This document shows positions 30,679 to 41,581 of a stretch of 64,000 nucleotides of DNA, piece by piece. Origin of the DNA: Fulvia fulva (taxonomy: Eukaryota > Ascomycota > Dothideomycetes > Mycosphaerellales > Mycosphaerellaceae); contig NC_063015.1 of assembly GCF_020509005.1 (NCBI RefSeq), positions 4,464,001 through 4,528,000 of the forward strand. The letters run 5' to 3'. The first letter of the stretch is position 1. Each line of letters begins with the position of its first letter. The position numbers were made by a program, and so were the translations under genes. The notes beneath the pieces were generated by a model. It was not told where the DNA came from and ran no database searches. It saw nothing but the letters and a program-made list of their open reading frames with translations.

Positions 30679-33600
30679 TTACGCAAGCTGGAGCTGCCTC
30701 ACAAAGTTTTGGAACTGCTGGCCATTGAGGGGCTTTGTTAACCCATCAGCAGCCATGTCCTTTGTATGGCAGTAGTCCACTGCAATCTTCTTCTGCCACC
30801 AGAGATGTCTGACATAGTTATATGCAACATCAATATGCTTTGACCTTTCATGCACATGGGCATCTTTGACAAGTGTCAAAGCGGCTTGGTTGTCACCCAT
30901 GAGCTTGACTGGCCTTAGCTCGTCAACAGTGCCCCTGCTTGCCCTTACACTCGGCTGGAAAGAGCTCTTTCCCACCAGTTCTGGGCACCCCATTTCCCTG
31001 AGGACAGCAGCAAGAAATTGTGACTGCTTTGCGGCTGCGTTCATAGCCATGAACTCAGCTTCCATTGTTGATGTTGTAACAGACTTCTGCTTCCTACTTA
31101 TCTAGGACATAGGTGATCCACAAAGGAACTATACGTATCCCAAAATTGAGACTCTATCCACTTTGTCTATAGCGTAGTCAGAGTCCGAGTATCCCTGGAG
31201 ATTGCCCCCTCCCTTTCTATACATAAGACCTAGGTCTGGGTACGACCGAAGGTATCGGGAGAGCTTCTTCAAAGCCTTTATATACTGCTGCGAGGGATCA
31301 GCAACATATGAGCTAATTCTTCTAAGGGGGAATGCTAAGTCTGGCCTTGTCATTGTCATTGGCCACATCTAGGTACCATTGTGGCTCTAGTAATCCTGTT
31401 TGTTGCACCTCTCATCCATAGGTGCCGTAGGCACTAAATGCTCGTAGCTCTCTATAGGTGAGTAGGTTGGCGTAGCCTTCTCTCTAGCCATGTTCATCTT
31501 GGCTAAGTTAGCGTGGACATAGTGTCCTTGATCAAGCTTCAAAGTGCCTTGGGACCTGTCTCTTGTAATCCTCATTCCAAGGATCTTCGTAGGTTCACCA
31601 AGATCTTTAATCTTAAACACTTTTCCAAGCTCAGCCTTAAACTACTAAACATCTAACAGCTTCGGAGCTGCAATAGGTATGTCATCCATATAGGTAAGGA
31701 CTATAAGGTCTCTATCCGTATAGACAAGTAGGCATAGATCTACCTAGGACTAGGTAAATCCAATCTTCTCTAGCTTCGTAACACAGAGCTTGTTCCAGTC
31801 TCTAGCTGCTTACTTAAGCCTATAAAGGCTTCGTAGGACCTTAAACACTATGTTTAGAGGTGCTTTAACTCCTAGGGGTGGGATTATATAGATGTCTTTA
31901 AGGAGGCTGCTTTAGGTAAAAGCATTATTCATATCTACTAGGTGCATCTCGAGATCTCTCTTATATACTACTGCTATAAATACTCGGAGAGTATTATGTC
32001 TAATAGTAGGTACAAAGGTCTCTTCGAAGTCAACCCTTTATTTCTATAAAAACCCTCTTATAACTAGTCTTGCCTTAAACTTCTTAATAGCTCTACTAAT
32101 CATTCTTTTCATATTAAAGACCTACCTAGAAGTAATTAGATTCGCACCCTTTGGCGGTACAACTGCTTCCTAGGTGTTGTTGCTTACTAAGGCAATAAGT
32201 TCGTTCTCGATTACCTCTCTCTATATATGTCCCTATTCGGGGTCTCCTACGGCTACCTTATAGGACTTTAGGATTAGCACTTCCTACTAATAGGCTATGG
32301 CCTACCTAATAGTAGCAAATGTATATTCTTCTACGTCGTTTAGAATCTCCTCTACCTAGCTTATTGTAGGGTCTAGATAGAACATCTAGGCGATAAGAGC
32401 CTTATAGTGTTTAGCCTTATGCTCTTTAGAGTTATTATCTCCGTCCCCCCTTAACCTCTTGTTGCCTATAACCTAAGGTGGCGCTAGGTGTTTAGATAGG
32501 TCGAACTGAACGACATCTTTTTTTTCTTTTATTAGAGTACCCTAATCTCTAAACTTCTAGTATTCCCTAATGTCCTTTAGGGGAGGGGGAAGTTATATAG
32601 ATAGCGGTTGCTGTAGTGTTAATGACTCGGGTAGGTTCTATATAGATCCACCGTTATCGGCCTTCGACAGTAGTAAAACCGCCTTAATATTTTCTCCTAG
32701 CCTTCGTAACGGTGTTTCTAATAATCCCCTATCGGAAAATTTCGCCCTAAAGGGCTACCTCCTAATAGGATTGCGCTGTAGCGCTCGACTCGACTAGTTA
32801 GTAAAGGTGATACTAAGATCTATATCTCCCCCCTTCTTATTTTTAAACTAGTCGACGTGACTATACGCTTTTATAGCTTTTATGTCGGGATCCTAGAACA
32901 GCTATTGTTTTGTAGTATTTTCTAAGTAGCCTATAAACACGGCTTCTTTTCCTCGGTTTATTAACTTGTCTCTCCTCAAGCCTTGAGGTTGGGCTCTTAG
33001 GTCTATATAGACTATAGCTTTGTATCCCTAGACGCGGAAATGGTCGACTAACGGTACTTAGCTAGTAAAGGCTTCTTCTAGTAAAAGAGCAATACTATCA
33101 ATGATCGGACTATTAGGCAGTCTGTTTCTAATTATAGTCTGTGCTTATAAAGCTTCTAGCTAGAACTTAACTAGCATACTAGAGTCTTTAAGTATAGCCC
33201 GGACTATGTTCTTAGAGGCTTAAATTGACCTTTCTATAGGTCTATTCTAAAGAGAGTTATAGGCATTAGTTGTGTCTATCTGAGTGCTAAACTCCTTCTC
33301 CTACTCTTTTAGTAAGGCGAGAATTTCCTTTGTACTATTACTACGGATCGTAGACAGAAAGCACCTTGACTACCGTTCTGCCTAGACCTTCTAATCCCGT
33401 AGGGCTATAGGAGCGTCGCTCCTAGCCTTCAAAGGGATTACCCACTTCTTCCTAGAGAAGTTGTCTACAATCTCAAGCCAATATTTATATCCTAGCCTAG
33501 AGACTACGCCCTAAAAAGGCCCACAGATATCAATAGAGATAAGGGCCAGCCTCTCCCCTTTCCTCTCTATAGTAGGTCCTTTGAACTTCCTTATGTTTGT

Positions 33601-34025
33601 AAGGGAGCAGACCTTGCAATTCTAGTGTTCAGAAGGAATAGGAATGGGATCTTTCTTATTAGTGACTCTATATAGGTTTCTTAGTAGTCCCTTACTAAGG
33701 TGTGCACATCTTCTATACTATAGCTCCTACTAATCTTCGGACTTAGTGTTAGCTATAGCGGTACCGTCACGTTCTTAAGAGAGTATACTAGTATACTATA
33801 GCTCAAGAATTTCCGAGATCGAGTAGATAAACGGTACTCCTCCTCGAAGTTTGGTCTAGACAACGGGTTTACTAGATAAGGATTTTAGTGTGAAACTGGG
33901 TGGTTAGATAGCAAACTATTGGCTAAACTAATTCCACGAAACAAGACTAACTCTAAGGCCAGGAACAAACAGGACATTTTCTAAGACAATTTGCTTTCTA
34001 GAAGGACTACCTATTACTACACTTC
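30679..34025 (-). pseudogene. Copia-I older copy: pol part (RNase H to protease)
   Basis: Aligned to the intact copy, this is the RNase H, RT and integrase region in reverse. The last 128 codons (31065-30679) are intact and identical in sequence to the intact polyprotein's end, including KHIDVAYNYVRHL. From about 31077 on, stops appear constantly; two further short frames survive (31368-31129 and 31620-31387). The coding continues beyond the LINE composite at 35999-36278 (protease/gag region) and at 41821-42700 (gag). Confidence 0.85.
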
Positions 34026-34040
34026 CTATATATATAGCTT

Positions 34041-35118
34041 GGTCGACGACGAGAATCACCTGTACGTGGTGTCGGCTACGAACCTCTCGTCTAGCTACGA
34101 GAGAGCCAAGTATTCTCACGCTGGAGCGTCGTGGGCGCGACGGGCGCGCAACGTAGGCGAAGCCGCGGCGAACAGAGGACTACCAGCAAAACGGGTATGA
34201 AAACCATCCGACGAGCGTGTACTCGTGTCGGGAGCGAGTCCCTCTTCTTTCTACGTGTAAGAAGGGCGCGGAACCGTGGCCTATACGCTCGACAGGACAC
34301 CTCTGGTATGAGTGCAGAATTTTCACCTCCGGAGACCGCAAACCGAGCGGGCTGAGCGACGAACATTGGACGAGCGGACTACAGAACAACAACTGAGCGG
34401 ACTATGCAACGGCGTCGAGCGGACTACGAAACAATCTGGTGTTTGCCAGCGGGCAATGCGGTGGGTAGGTGGACACGCGACGAAGCCTGTAAGGGCCTGT
34501 TGAACACCCGGTATGGGAACGAGGGTTTTGCCTGAGGCACTGCCTGTCCCGCTACACAACGCACCTAGTCTGACATGGTAGATTGCGACGAGGAAAAGAC
34601 GATAGCCTGAGCAAGGAAAAGACGGCTGTTAGGACGGGGAAAAGACGTACAATGCAAGTGGATTAGTTCTGTGATCGGGGAGGATCGAGGGCAGGGTGAT
34701 AAGGAACTTCATATTGGTTAGTAGGTGGAAACGCAAGGAGTACGCTGCCCGGCGTGGTGTGTGCCCCGAGCAAACCTGCGAGGCATGGACGGCCGCTTTC
34801 TAGAGATAGGCTGCGGTAACGCGAAGGGCGTCAAAACCTGGGGCGTGGTGTACACTGGCAGCGACGGCTGACACTGTCTGTACAGCCCGAGAGGACGGAT
34901 GCGCATGTCGGTCAATAGAGAGCACTAAAGGGCTTAGGCCTATGGAGGTGGATATTGGCTTAAGGAGCAAACAGGGAGGGAGGGCGTAGAGGGAAGCTTT
35001 TGCTCCGGGCTAACCTCTCGAAACGAGGCTACACGGTGGTGCTAGATGAGTGGGAAAGCGCGGTTAAGACTTGTCACCTTATCTCGTAGCTAGCTTGCTA
35101 AATACGATTCCTTCCTTG
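34041..35118 (+). other. Unknown 5' module of the composite insertion
   Basis: No long frame and no known domain. Two sets of spaced 10-mers stand out: GAGCGGACTA at 34372, 34395 and 34417, and GGAAAAGACG at 34592, 34615 and 34638, both with 22-23 bp spacing. CA and TG are mostly retained, so this module escaped RIP. Confidence 0.55.
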
Positions 35119-35815
35119 CCAGGGACTACGGACCTCCTACTTAGGCAAGTCGGCACAGTACCCAGTACAGAAGGTCATCGCCAGTGCAGTCGCAAGGGCC
35201 CGCGAATCAGTACCAGCGCACAAGGGCATTCGACCCGGAAACGAGCCGAACTACCGGGCAAGGGACGAACAGCTAGCAACACAATGGGAAGGTGAGAAAT
35301 CGTTTGTAGAGCAACTATGGAAAGAGAGGTGGAACAACCAGGTTGTAGGGCATAGTGGACGCCCTCAGCCAGCGGGACAACCTAAGGAATGGTCAGCTAC
35401 AAAATCCGCGGTCAAGCACCCCCCGAAGCTCATCCACTACCGCCTTACGAGGGCACAGAGTAGCATAGCAACCCAACTGCGAAGCGAACACATCGGCCTC
35501 CAGGGGTACCTATCATGGAGGAAGGTTCCAGGATACACGAATACTAGCTGCCCCTGCGGCTATCGCTCCCAGAACGTACGGCACGCACTCCTCGTCTGTC
35601 CGAGGTGGTCGCTAGGAAGGGGGGAGTGGATGGCAAAGGCGAGGAACCGGACGATTGGGGCACTTCTTAACAACGCTGAAGACCTACGGCGCATTACGAA
35701 CTGGATACTAGAGAAGGGCTGGCTAGAACAGTACCGCCTAGTAGGAGCAGTGCAGGAAGAGAGGACACGACGCAGCGCGACGAGACCGGCTAGGAGCGGG
35801 GGCTAACGGGGTAGT
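35119..35815 (+). pseudogene. LINE ORF2 C-terminal fragment
   Basis: About 230 codons of the end of a LINE polyprotein: an RNase H-like tail, then the conserved C-terminal Cys/His motif (CxC...H...C), ending in TAA near 35805. The frame is open apart from the missing start, since the element is truncated at the module junction. The same region of the full LINE (minus strand, 45246-44560) is full of stops. Confidence 0.7.
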
Positions 35816-36278
35816 GACATGGACTACGTACGTTCAGAGGGAAAGCTAATCTAGACAAGGAGTAGTCGGGGGCGGGAAGGGTTTTCACCTATTCGGGTTT
35901 CCCTTTGTACATAACAATAGATATATACCTGCATAGGCCGGATAGGGTCCTAGAACAGGGGAATGACAAATCTATCTATCTATCTATATATATAGCTTAT
36001 AGATAGCCACCCCTAACCTTGATCCACTTCCTCTTTTAAAGAGGCTTTAGTGTCCTAAATAGTGAATCTTAGTCAGTCATATATAATGATGCACAAGAGT
36101 CAAGCAACTACTCGGACGAGGGGTACTTGCCTTTAGCTTCTATAGTAGAATAGGCAACCTTATCAACATCATTATCTTCTAATAGTATCTTAGAGTCTGA
36201 TACGTCTTCCTAGGTCGTATAGGCCCTTATAGGCTTACTAGAGGAGGCCTTTGGCTTGCGGCTCTCCTTTATCTACTT

Positions 36279-36512
36279 TGTTGAGAACATACAGGCCGCA
36301 GGACAAGCATGTAGGTGTGGGTGTGTCATGTGATTAGATCACGTGACTAGGGTTTGCCAGCCTATAGGCTGGCCAACATCCGGACACCTAGCATCTACCT
36401 ACACCAACACCGGCGATACTGTATGTAGATACACGCTATCCCATTGGGTCCTTCTTCGTCTTTGGTGTGATCCGCCGTCTTCCACTGCTGCGCAACTCGT
36501 ACCTGTTTAACA
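36279..36512 (+). repeat. Copia-I intact copy, 5' LTR
   Basis: TGTTGAGAAC...GTTTAACA, 234 bp, starting TG and ending CA. It holds GATCACGTGAC, a CACGTG E-box-type palindrome, in its first 100 bp, a candidate promoter site. Confidence 0.95.
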
Positions 36513-36527
36513 GGTTATGAGCCCGGG
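36513..36527 (+). promoter_or_regulatory. Copia-I primer-binding site (half-tRNA initiator Met type)
   Basis: GGTTATGAGCCCGGG starts at the first base after the LTR. It is complementary to the anticodon arm of initiator tRNA-Met, not to a tRNA 3' end, so priming on a cleaved tRNA half as in Drosophila copia is inferred. Confidence 0.65.
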
Positions 36528-37019
36528 TTAGCAACTCGGTGTTTCACCCTCGACAAAGTCGTATTGGAGTTATTCCTCTTCAGAACAAAAGGAAGGCAGA
36601 CTGGAGGCCGCACCCGCATTGCACAGGAAGCTACAGCCGCGCTGTAGGTGCATATAAGACGTGAAAGAGCCTAGTGAGGCACTGTCAGACTCCGAGTCGG
36701 GGAGCCTGTGCCAATACCTCAGACAACTGGGCGAGCTTACTGAGAAGAGTCGCTCTCCGGACATCGCGTTCGCATCGACTAACTGTTCCATCTGAGAGAG
36801 CCGCAGTGTCTCAGAAACCCCCTCTGCTGAGAGAGTTACGCTACAGTGTCTCAGCACCAACACGATCCTTACCGACCGACTTTCCTCCTCTTCCCGGCGG
36901 ATAGCCATCCTCTCCGCTATCAACCTCGCGTTCGGTTTATCCCATTTCGATCCGATCGCGTACGACCGAATACATCCTTTTACCTGAGGGCAGCCAACCT
37001 GTCCCTCAACTTACAAAAA

Positions 37020-40000
37020 ATGGAGAACGAGACTGGGTTCATAAGAAAGAGAGCAGCACCTCTTCTGACAAGAGAGAACCACGAAACATGGTTCAAGCTG
37101 ATGAGAATACACCTGGTATCAAAGCAGGTTGACTGGGTCCTCGAAGACATCATCACGGACATTCCCGCTGCAACCCCATCTATAGCCACACCCTCTACAT
37201 CATCGGAGTCATCCCTTCCTTTGGATCAAGCGATAAGGAAGGCATCGTACAGACGGCACAATGCAACGGCCCTGTATGAGATGTACATCTGTCTGTCGAC
37301 AGATGACCAAGAGATGACATACGAGATCCGGCATGCGAAGGAGTTGTGGGAATGGGCTGAAGCTAAATATAAGAGAAGACTTCTCGCTACTGGAAGAAGT
37401 TTGCTTCAGCAATACACCAATTTCGTGATGACAGAAGACCAGTCTATAGATGACGCCTGGCAGGAGCTTAGCTCAATTGCAAGGAGGGCTGTTTCAATCT
37501 CGCCTCAGTTCCAAGACATCAAGACTGAGGACAGAAAGATCCAGCAACTCTTAGCAGCTCTGCCAGACTCATTTGGCTCAATTCGCGATGCAATTGATGC
37601 CCAGGTGAATCTCTCACCACAAGACATTCTTGCAATTCTTAGGGAGAAGCAAGAATCAATGATTCATCAAGGGACAGCCATGTTCGCTAAGAAGGGTTTC
37701 CAGGGCAAGCTCACGTGCCATCTCTGCGGTGGTGACCATTTTATGAGCAAGTGCCCACACCTTTCTGCAGCTCAGCAGGCTGTTAGGAACAAGGACAAAC
37801 TAGCTAGGGTTACCTACCCTGCTAAGAGACAACCGTCACCACCTCGTAGGAGGTCATCATCACCAAACCTTCGTGATGTCCTCAAGGTGATGACGGACCT
37901 TGCAAAGCAGATGAAGGAGAGCCGCAAGCCAAAGGCCTCCTCTAGTAAGCCTGCAAGGGCCCATGCGACCCAGGAAGACGCATCAGACCCTGAGATACCA
38001 TCAGAAGATGATGATGTTGATGAGGTTGCCCATTCCACTGTGGAAGCCAAAGGCAAGTACCCCTCGTCCGAGTGGTTGCTTGACTCTTGTGCATCATCAC
38101 ATATGACTGACCAAGATTCACTATTCAGGACACTGAAGCCTCTTCAAAAGAGGAAGTGGATCAAGGTTGGGGGTGGCTATCTACAAGCTACACATATGGG
38201 AAGTGCAGTAATGGGTGGTCCTTCTGGAAAGCAAATTGTCTTAGAAAATGTCCTGTTTGTTCCTGGCCTTGGAGTTAGTCTTGTTTCGTGGAATCAGTTC
38301 AGCCAACAGTTTGCTGTCCAACCACCCAGTTTCACCCTAAAATCCTTGTCTGGTAAACCCGTTGTCCAGACCAAACTTCGAGGAGGAGTACCGTTTATCC
38401 ACTCGATCTCGGAAATTCTTGAGCCACAGCATGCTGGCATACTCTCTCAAGAACGTGACGGTACCGCTATGGCTAACACTGAGTCCGAAGATCAGTGGGA
38501 GCTATGGCATAGAAGATGTGCACACCTTGGCAAGGGACTGCTAAGAAACCTGCATAGAGTCACTGACAAGAAAGATCCCATTCCTGTTCCTTCTGAACAC
38601 CAGAATTGCAAGGTCTGCTCCCTTGCAAACATGAGGAAGTTCAAAGGACCTGCCACAGAGAGGAAAGGGGAGAGGCTGGCCCTCATCTCCATTGACATCT
38701 GTGGGCCTTTTCAGGGCGCAGTCTCTAGGCTAGGATACAAATATTGGCTTGAGATTGTAGACAACTTCTCTAGGAAGAAGTGGGTAATCCCTTTGAAGGC
38801 CAGGAGCGACGCTCCTGCAGCCCTACGGGATTGGAAGGTCCAGGCAGAACGGCAGTCAAGGTGCTTTCTGTCTGCGATCCGCAGTGATGGTGCAAAGGAA
38901 ATTCTCGCCTTGCTAAAAGAGTGGGAGAAGGAGTTTGGCACTCAGATGGACACAACTGATGCCTACAACTCTCTTCAAAATGGACCTGTGGAAAGGTCAA
39001 TTCAAGCCTCTGAGAACACAGTCCGGGCTATGCTTGAAGACTCTGGCATGCCAGTTGAGTTCTGGCCAGAAGCTTTGCAAGCACAGACTGTGATCAGAAA
39101 CAGACTGCCTAATGGTCCGATCATTGATGGTATTGCTCTTTCACCAGAAGAAGCCTTTACTGGCCAAGTACCGTCAGTCGACCATTTCCGCGTCTGGGGA
39201 TGCAAAGCTGTGGTCTATGTAGACCCAAGAGCCCAACCTCAAGGCTTGAGGAGAGACAAGTTGATGAACCGAGGAAAAGAAGCCGTGTTTGTGGGCTACT
39301 CAGAAAACACCACAAAACAATGGCTGTTCTGGGATCCCGACATGAAAGCAATAAAAGCGCATAGTCACGTCGACTGGTTTGAGAATGAGAAGGGGGGAGA
39401 TATGGATCTTGGTATCACCTTCACTAACCAGCCGAGTCGAGCGCCACAGCGCAATCCTGTTGGGAGGAAGCCCTTTGGGGCGAAATTTTCCGATAGGGGA
39501 TTATCAGAGACACCGTTACGAAGGCCAGGAGAAAATATTGAGGCGGTTTCAACACTGTCGAAGGCCGATAACGGTGGATCTGTACAGAACCTACCCAAGT
39601 CATCAACACCACAGCAACCGCTGTTTGTGCAACTTCCCCCTCCCCCAAAGGACATTGGGGAATACCAGAAGTTTGGAGATCAGGGTACTCCAATGAAAGA
39701 AAAAGAAGATGTCGTTCAGTTCGACCCATCCGAACACCTAGCGCCACCTCAGGTTGCAGGCAACAAGAGGTCAAGGGGGGACGGAGATGATAACTCTGAA
39801 GAGCATGAGGCTAAACACCATAAGGCTCTTATCGCCCAGATGTTCCATCTAGACCCTACAATGAGCTGGGTAGAGGAGATTCTGAACGACGTGGAAGAAC
39901 ATGCATTTGCTGCTGTTGGGCAGGCCATAGCCTATCAGCAGGAAGTGCCAATCCCAAAGTCCTATAAGGCAGCCGTAGGAGACCCCGAATGGGGACATAT

Positions 40001-41546
40001 GTGGAGAGAGGCAATCGAGAACGAACTTATTGCCTTAGCAAGCAACAACACCTGGGAAGCAGTTGTACCGCCAAAGGGTGCGAATCTAATTACTTCTAGG
40101 TGGGTCTTTGATGTGAAAAGAATGATTAGTGGAGCCATTGAGAAGTTCAAGGCAAGACTAGTTGCAAGAGGGTTTTCACAGAAATATGGGGTTGACTTCG
40201 AAGAGACCTTTGCACCTACTGTTAGACATGATACTCTCCGAGTATTCATGGCAGTAGTATGTGAGAGAGATCTCGAGATGCACCTAGTGGATGTGAATAA
40301 TGCTTTTACCCAAAGCAGCCTTCTTGAAGACATCTATATGATCCCACCCCCAGGAGTTGAAGCACCTCCAAACATGGTGTTCAAGGTCCTACGAAGCCTT
40401 TATGGGCTTAAGCAAGCAGCTAGAGACTGGAACAAGCTCTGTGTTGCGAAGCTAGAGAAGATTGGATTTACCCAGTCCCAGGTAGATCCATGCCTACTTA
40501 TCCATACGGATAGAGACCTTATGGTCCTTACCCATGTGGATGACATACCCATTGCAGCTCCGAAGCTGTCAGATGTTCAGTGGTTTAAGGCTGAGCTTGG
40601 AAAAGTGTTTAAGATTAAAGATCTTGGTGAACCTACGAAGATCCTTGGAATGAGGATTACAAGAGACAGGTCCCAAGGCACTTTGAAGCTTGATCAAGGA
40701 CACTATGTCCACGCTAACTTAGCCAAGATGAACATGGCTAGAGAGAAGGCTACGCCAACCCACTCACCTATAGAGAGCTACGAGCATTTAGTGCCTACGG
40801 CACCTATGGATGAGAGGTGCAACAAACAGGATTACCAGAGCCACAATGGTACCTGGATGTGGCCAATGACAATGACAAGGCCAGACTTAGCATTCCCCCT
40901 TGGAAGAATTAGCTCATTTGTTGCTGATCCCTCGCAGCAGCATATGAAGGCTTTGAAGAAGCTCTCCCGATACCTGCGGTCGTACCCAGACCTAGGTCTT
41001 ATGTATAGAAAGGGAGGGGGCAATCTCCAGGGATACTCGGACTCTGACTACGCTATGGACAAAGTGGATAGAGTCTCAATTCTGGGATACGTGTGGTTCC
41101 TTTGTGGATCACCTGTGTCCTGGATGAGTAGGAAGCAGAAGTCTGTTGCAACATCAACAATGGAAGCTGAGTTCATGGCTATGAACGCAGCCGCAAAGCA
41201 GTCACAATTTCTTGCTGCTGTCCTCAGGGAAATGGGGTGCCCAGAACTGGTGGGAAAGAGCTCTTTCCAGCCGAGTGTAAGGGCAAGCAGGGGCACTGTT
41301 GACGAGCTAAGGCCAGTCAAGCTCATGGGTGACAACCAAGCCGCTTTGACACTTGTCAAAGATGCCCATGTGCATGAAAGGTCAAAGCATATTGATGTTG
41401 CATATAACTATGTCAGACATCTCTGGTGGCAGAAGAAGATTGCAGTGGACTACTGCCATACAAAGGACATGGCTGCTGATGGGTTAACAAAGCCCCTCAA
41501 TGGCCAGCAGTTCCAAAACTTTGTAAGGCAGCTCCAGCTTGCGTAA
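37020..41546 (+). CDS. Copia-I gag-pol polyprotein, uninterrupted
   Basis: 1508 aa from the ATG at 37020; the frame is open from 36846 but has no earlier ATG. Domains in order: gag with TWFKLMRIHLVSKQVDWV; zinc knuckle CHLCGGDHFMSKC (Cx2Cx3Hx4C, one residue shorter than usual); protease site LDSCASSHM at about residue 354 (the usual Gly replaced by Cys); integrase with the HRRCAH / CKVC zinc module, SIDICGPF, the second Asp in IRSDGAKE and Glu in GPVERSIQ; RT from RWVFDVKRM through VDVNNAFTQ and YGLKQAARDW with HVDD at the active site; RNase H with GYSDSDYA, STMEAEFMAMN and KHIDVAYNYVRHL. It has the Copia order (integrase before RT). One frame for gag and pol implies no frameshift signal. Confidence 0.95.
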   Translation: MENETGFIRKRAAPLLTRENHETWFKLMRIHLVSKQVDWVLEDIITDIPAATPSIATPSTSSESSLPLDQAIRKASYRRHNATALYEMYICLSTDDQEMTYEIRHAKELWEWAEAKYKRRLLATGRSLLQQYTNFVMTEDQSIDDAWQELSSIARRAVSISPQFQDIKTEDRKIQQLLAALPDSFGSIRDAIDAQVNLSPQDILAILREKQESMIHQGTAMFAKKGFQGKLTCHLCGGDHFMSKCPHLSAAQQAVRNKDKLARVTYPAKRQPSPPRRRSSSPNLRDVLKVMTDLAKQMKESRKPKASSSKPARAHATQEDASDPEIPSEDDDVDEVAHSTVEAKGKYPSSEWLLDSCASSHMTDQDSLFRTLKPLQKRKWIKVGGGYLQATHMGSAVMGGPSGKQIVLENVLFVPGLGVSLVSWNQFSQQFAVQPPSFTLKSLSGKPVVQTKLRGGVPFIHSISEILEPQHAGILSQERDGTAMANTESEDQWELWHRRCAHLGKGLLRNLHRVTDKKDPIPVPSEHQNCKVCSLANMRKFKGPATERKGERLALISIDICGPFQGAVSRLGYKYWLEIVDNFSRKKWVIPLKARSDAPAALRDWKVQAERQSRCFLSAIRSDGAKEILALLKEWEKEFGTQMDTTDAYNSLQNGPVERSIQASENTVRAMLEDSGMPVEFWPEALQAQTVIRNRLPNGPIIDGIALSPEEAFTGQVPSVDHFRVWGCKAVVYVDPRAQPQGLRRDKLMNRGKEAVFVGYSENTTKQWLFWDPDMKAIKAHSHVDWFENEKGGDMDLGITFTNQPSRAPQRNPVGRKPFGAKFSDRGLSETPLRRPGENIEAVSTLSKADNGGSVQNLPKSSTPQQPLFVQLPPPPKDIGEYQKFGDQGTPMKEKEDVVQFDPSEHLAPPQVAGNKRSRGDGDDNSEEHEAKHHKALIAQMFHLDPTMSWVEEILNDVEEHAFAAVGQAIAYQQEVPIPKSYKAAVGDPEWGHMWREAIENELIALASNNTWEAVVPPKGANLITSRWVFDVKRMISGAIEKFKARLVARGFSQKYGVDFEETFAPTVRHDTLRVFMAVVCERDLEMHLVDVNNAFTQSSLLEDIYMIPPPGVEAPPNMVFKVLRSLYGLKQAARDWNKLCVAKLEKIGFTQSQVDPCLLIHTDRDLMVLTHVDDIPIAAPKLSDVQWFKAELGKVFKIKDLGEPTKILGMRITRDRSQGTLKLDQGHYVHANLAKMNMAREKATPTHSPIESYEHLVPTAPMDERCNKQDYQSHNGTWMWPMTMTRPDLAFPLGRISSFVADPSQQHMKALKKLSRYLRSYPDLGLMYRKGGGNLQGYSDSDYAMDKVDRVSILGYVWFLCGSPVSWMSRKQKSVATSTMEAEFMAMNAAAKQSQFLAAVLREMGCPELVGKSSFQPSVRASRGTVDELRPVKLMGDNQAALTLVKDAHVHERSKHIDVAYNYVRHLWWQKKIAVDYCHTKDMAADGLTKPLNGQQFQNFVRQLQLA

Positions 41547-41572
41547 AGGGATTGTAGGAGACCATGTGGCCT

Positions 41573-41581
41573 GAGTGGGAG
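41573..41581 (+). promoter_or_regulatory. Copia-I polypurine tract
   Basis: GAGTGGGAG directly precedes the 3' LTR start TGTTGAG, as expected for the plus-strand primer. Confidence 0.65.

Larger units (their letters stand above)
34041..35983 (+). mobile_element. Composite LINE-derived insertion (1.08 kb unknown module + LINE 3' end)
   Basis: Inserted in the older Copia-I, flanked by a 15-bp duplication CTATATATATAGCTT (34026-34040 and 35984-35998) and ending in a (TCTA)n tail. The last 0.86 kb (from about 35119) is the non-mutated counterpart of the 3' end of the LINE at 44382-49315: QGLRTSYLGKSAQY, RPGNEPNYRARDEQ, LIHYRLTRAQSS and the terminal zinc-type motif CPCGYRSQNVRHALLVC. Left of 35119 the similarity to the full LINE stops abruptly and an unrelated 1.08-kb module begins. 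A LINE-driven template switch explains the structure. The LINE part has few RIP changes. Confidence 0.75.

Noticed and set aside
30679..31065. Separate host gene of 128 codons
   Set aside because: It is the undamaged RNase H end of the older Copia-I, identical to the end of the intact polyprotein.
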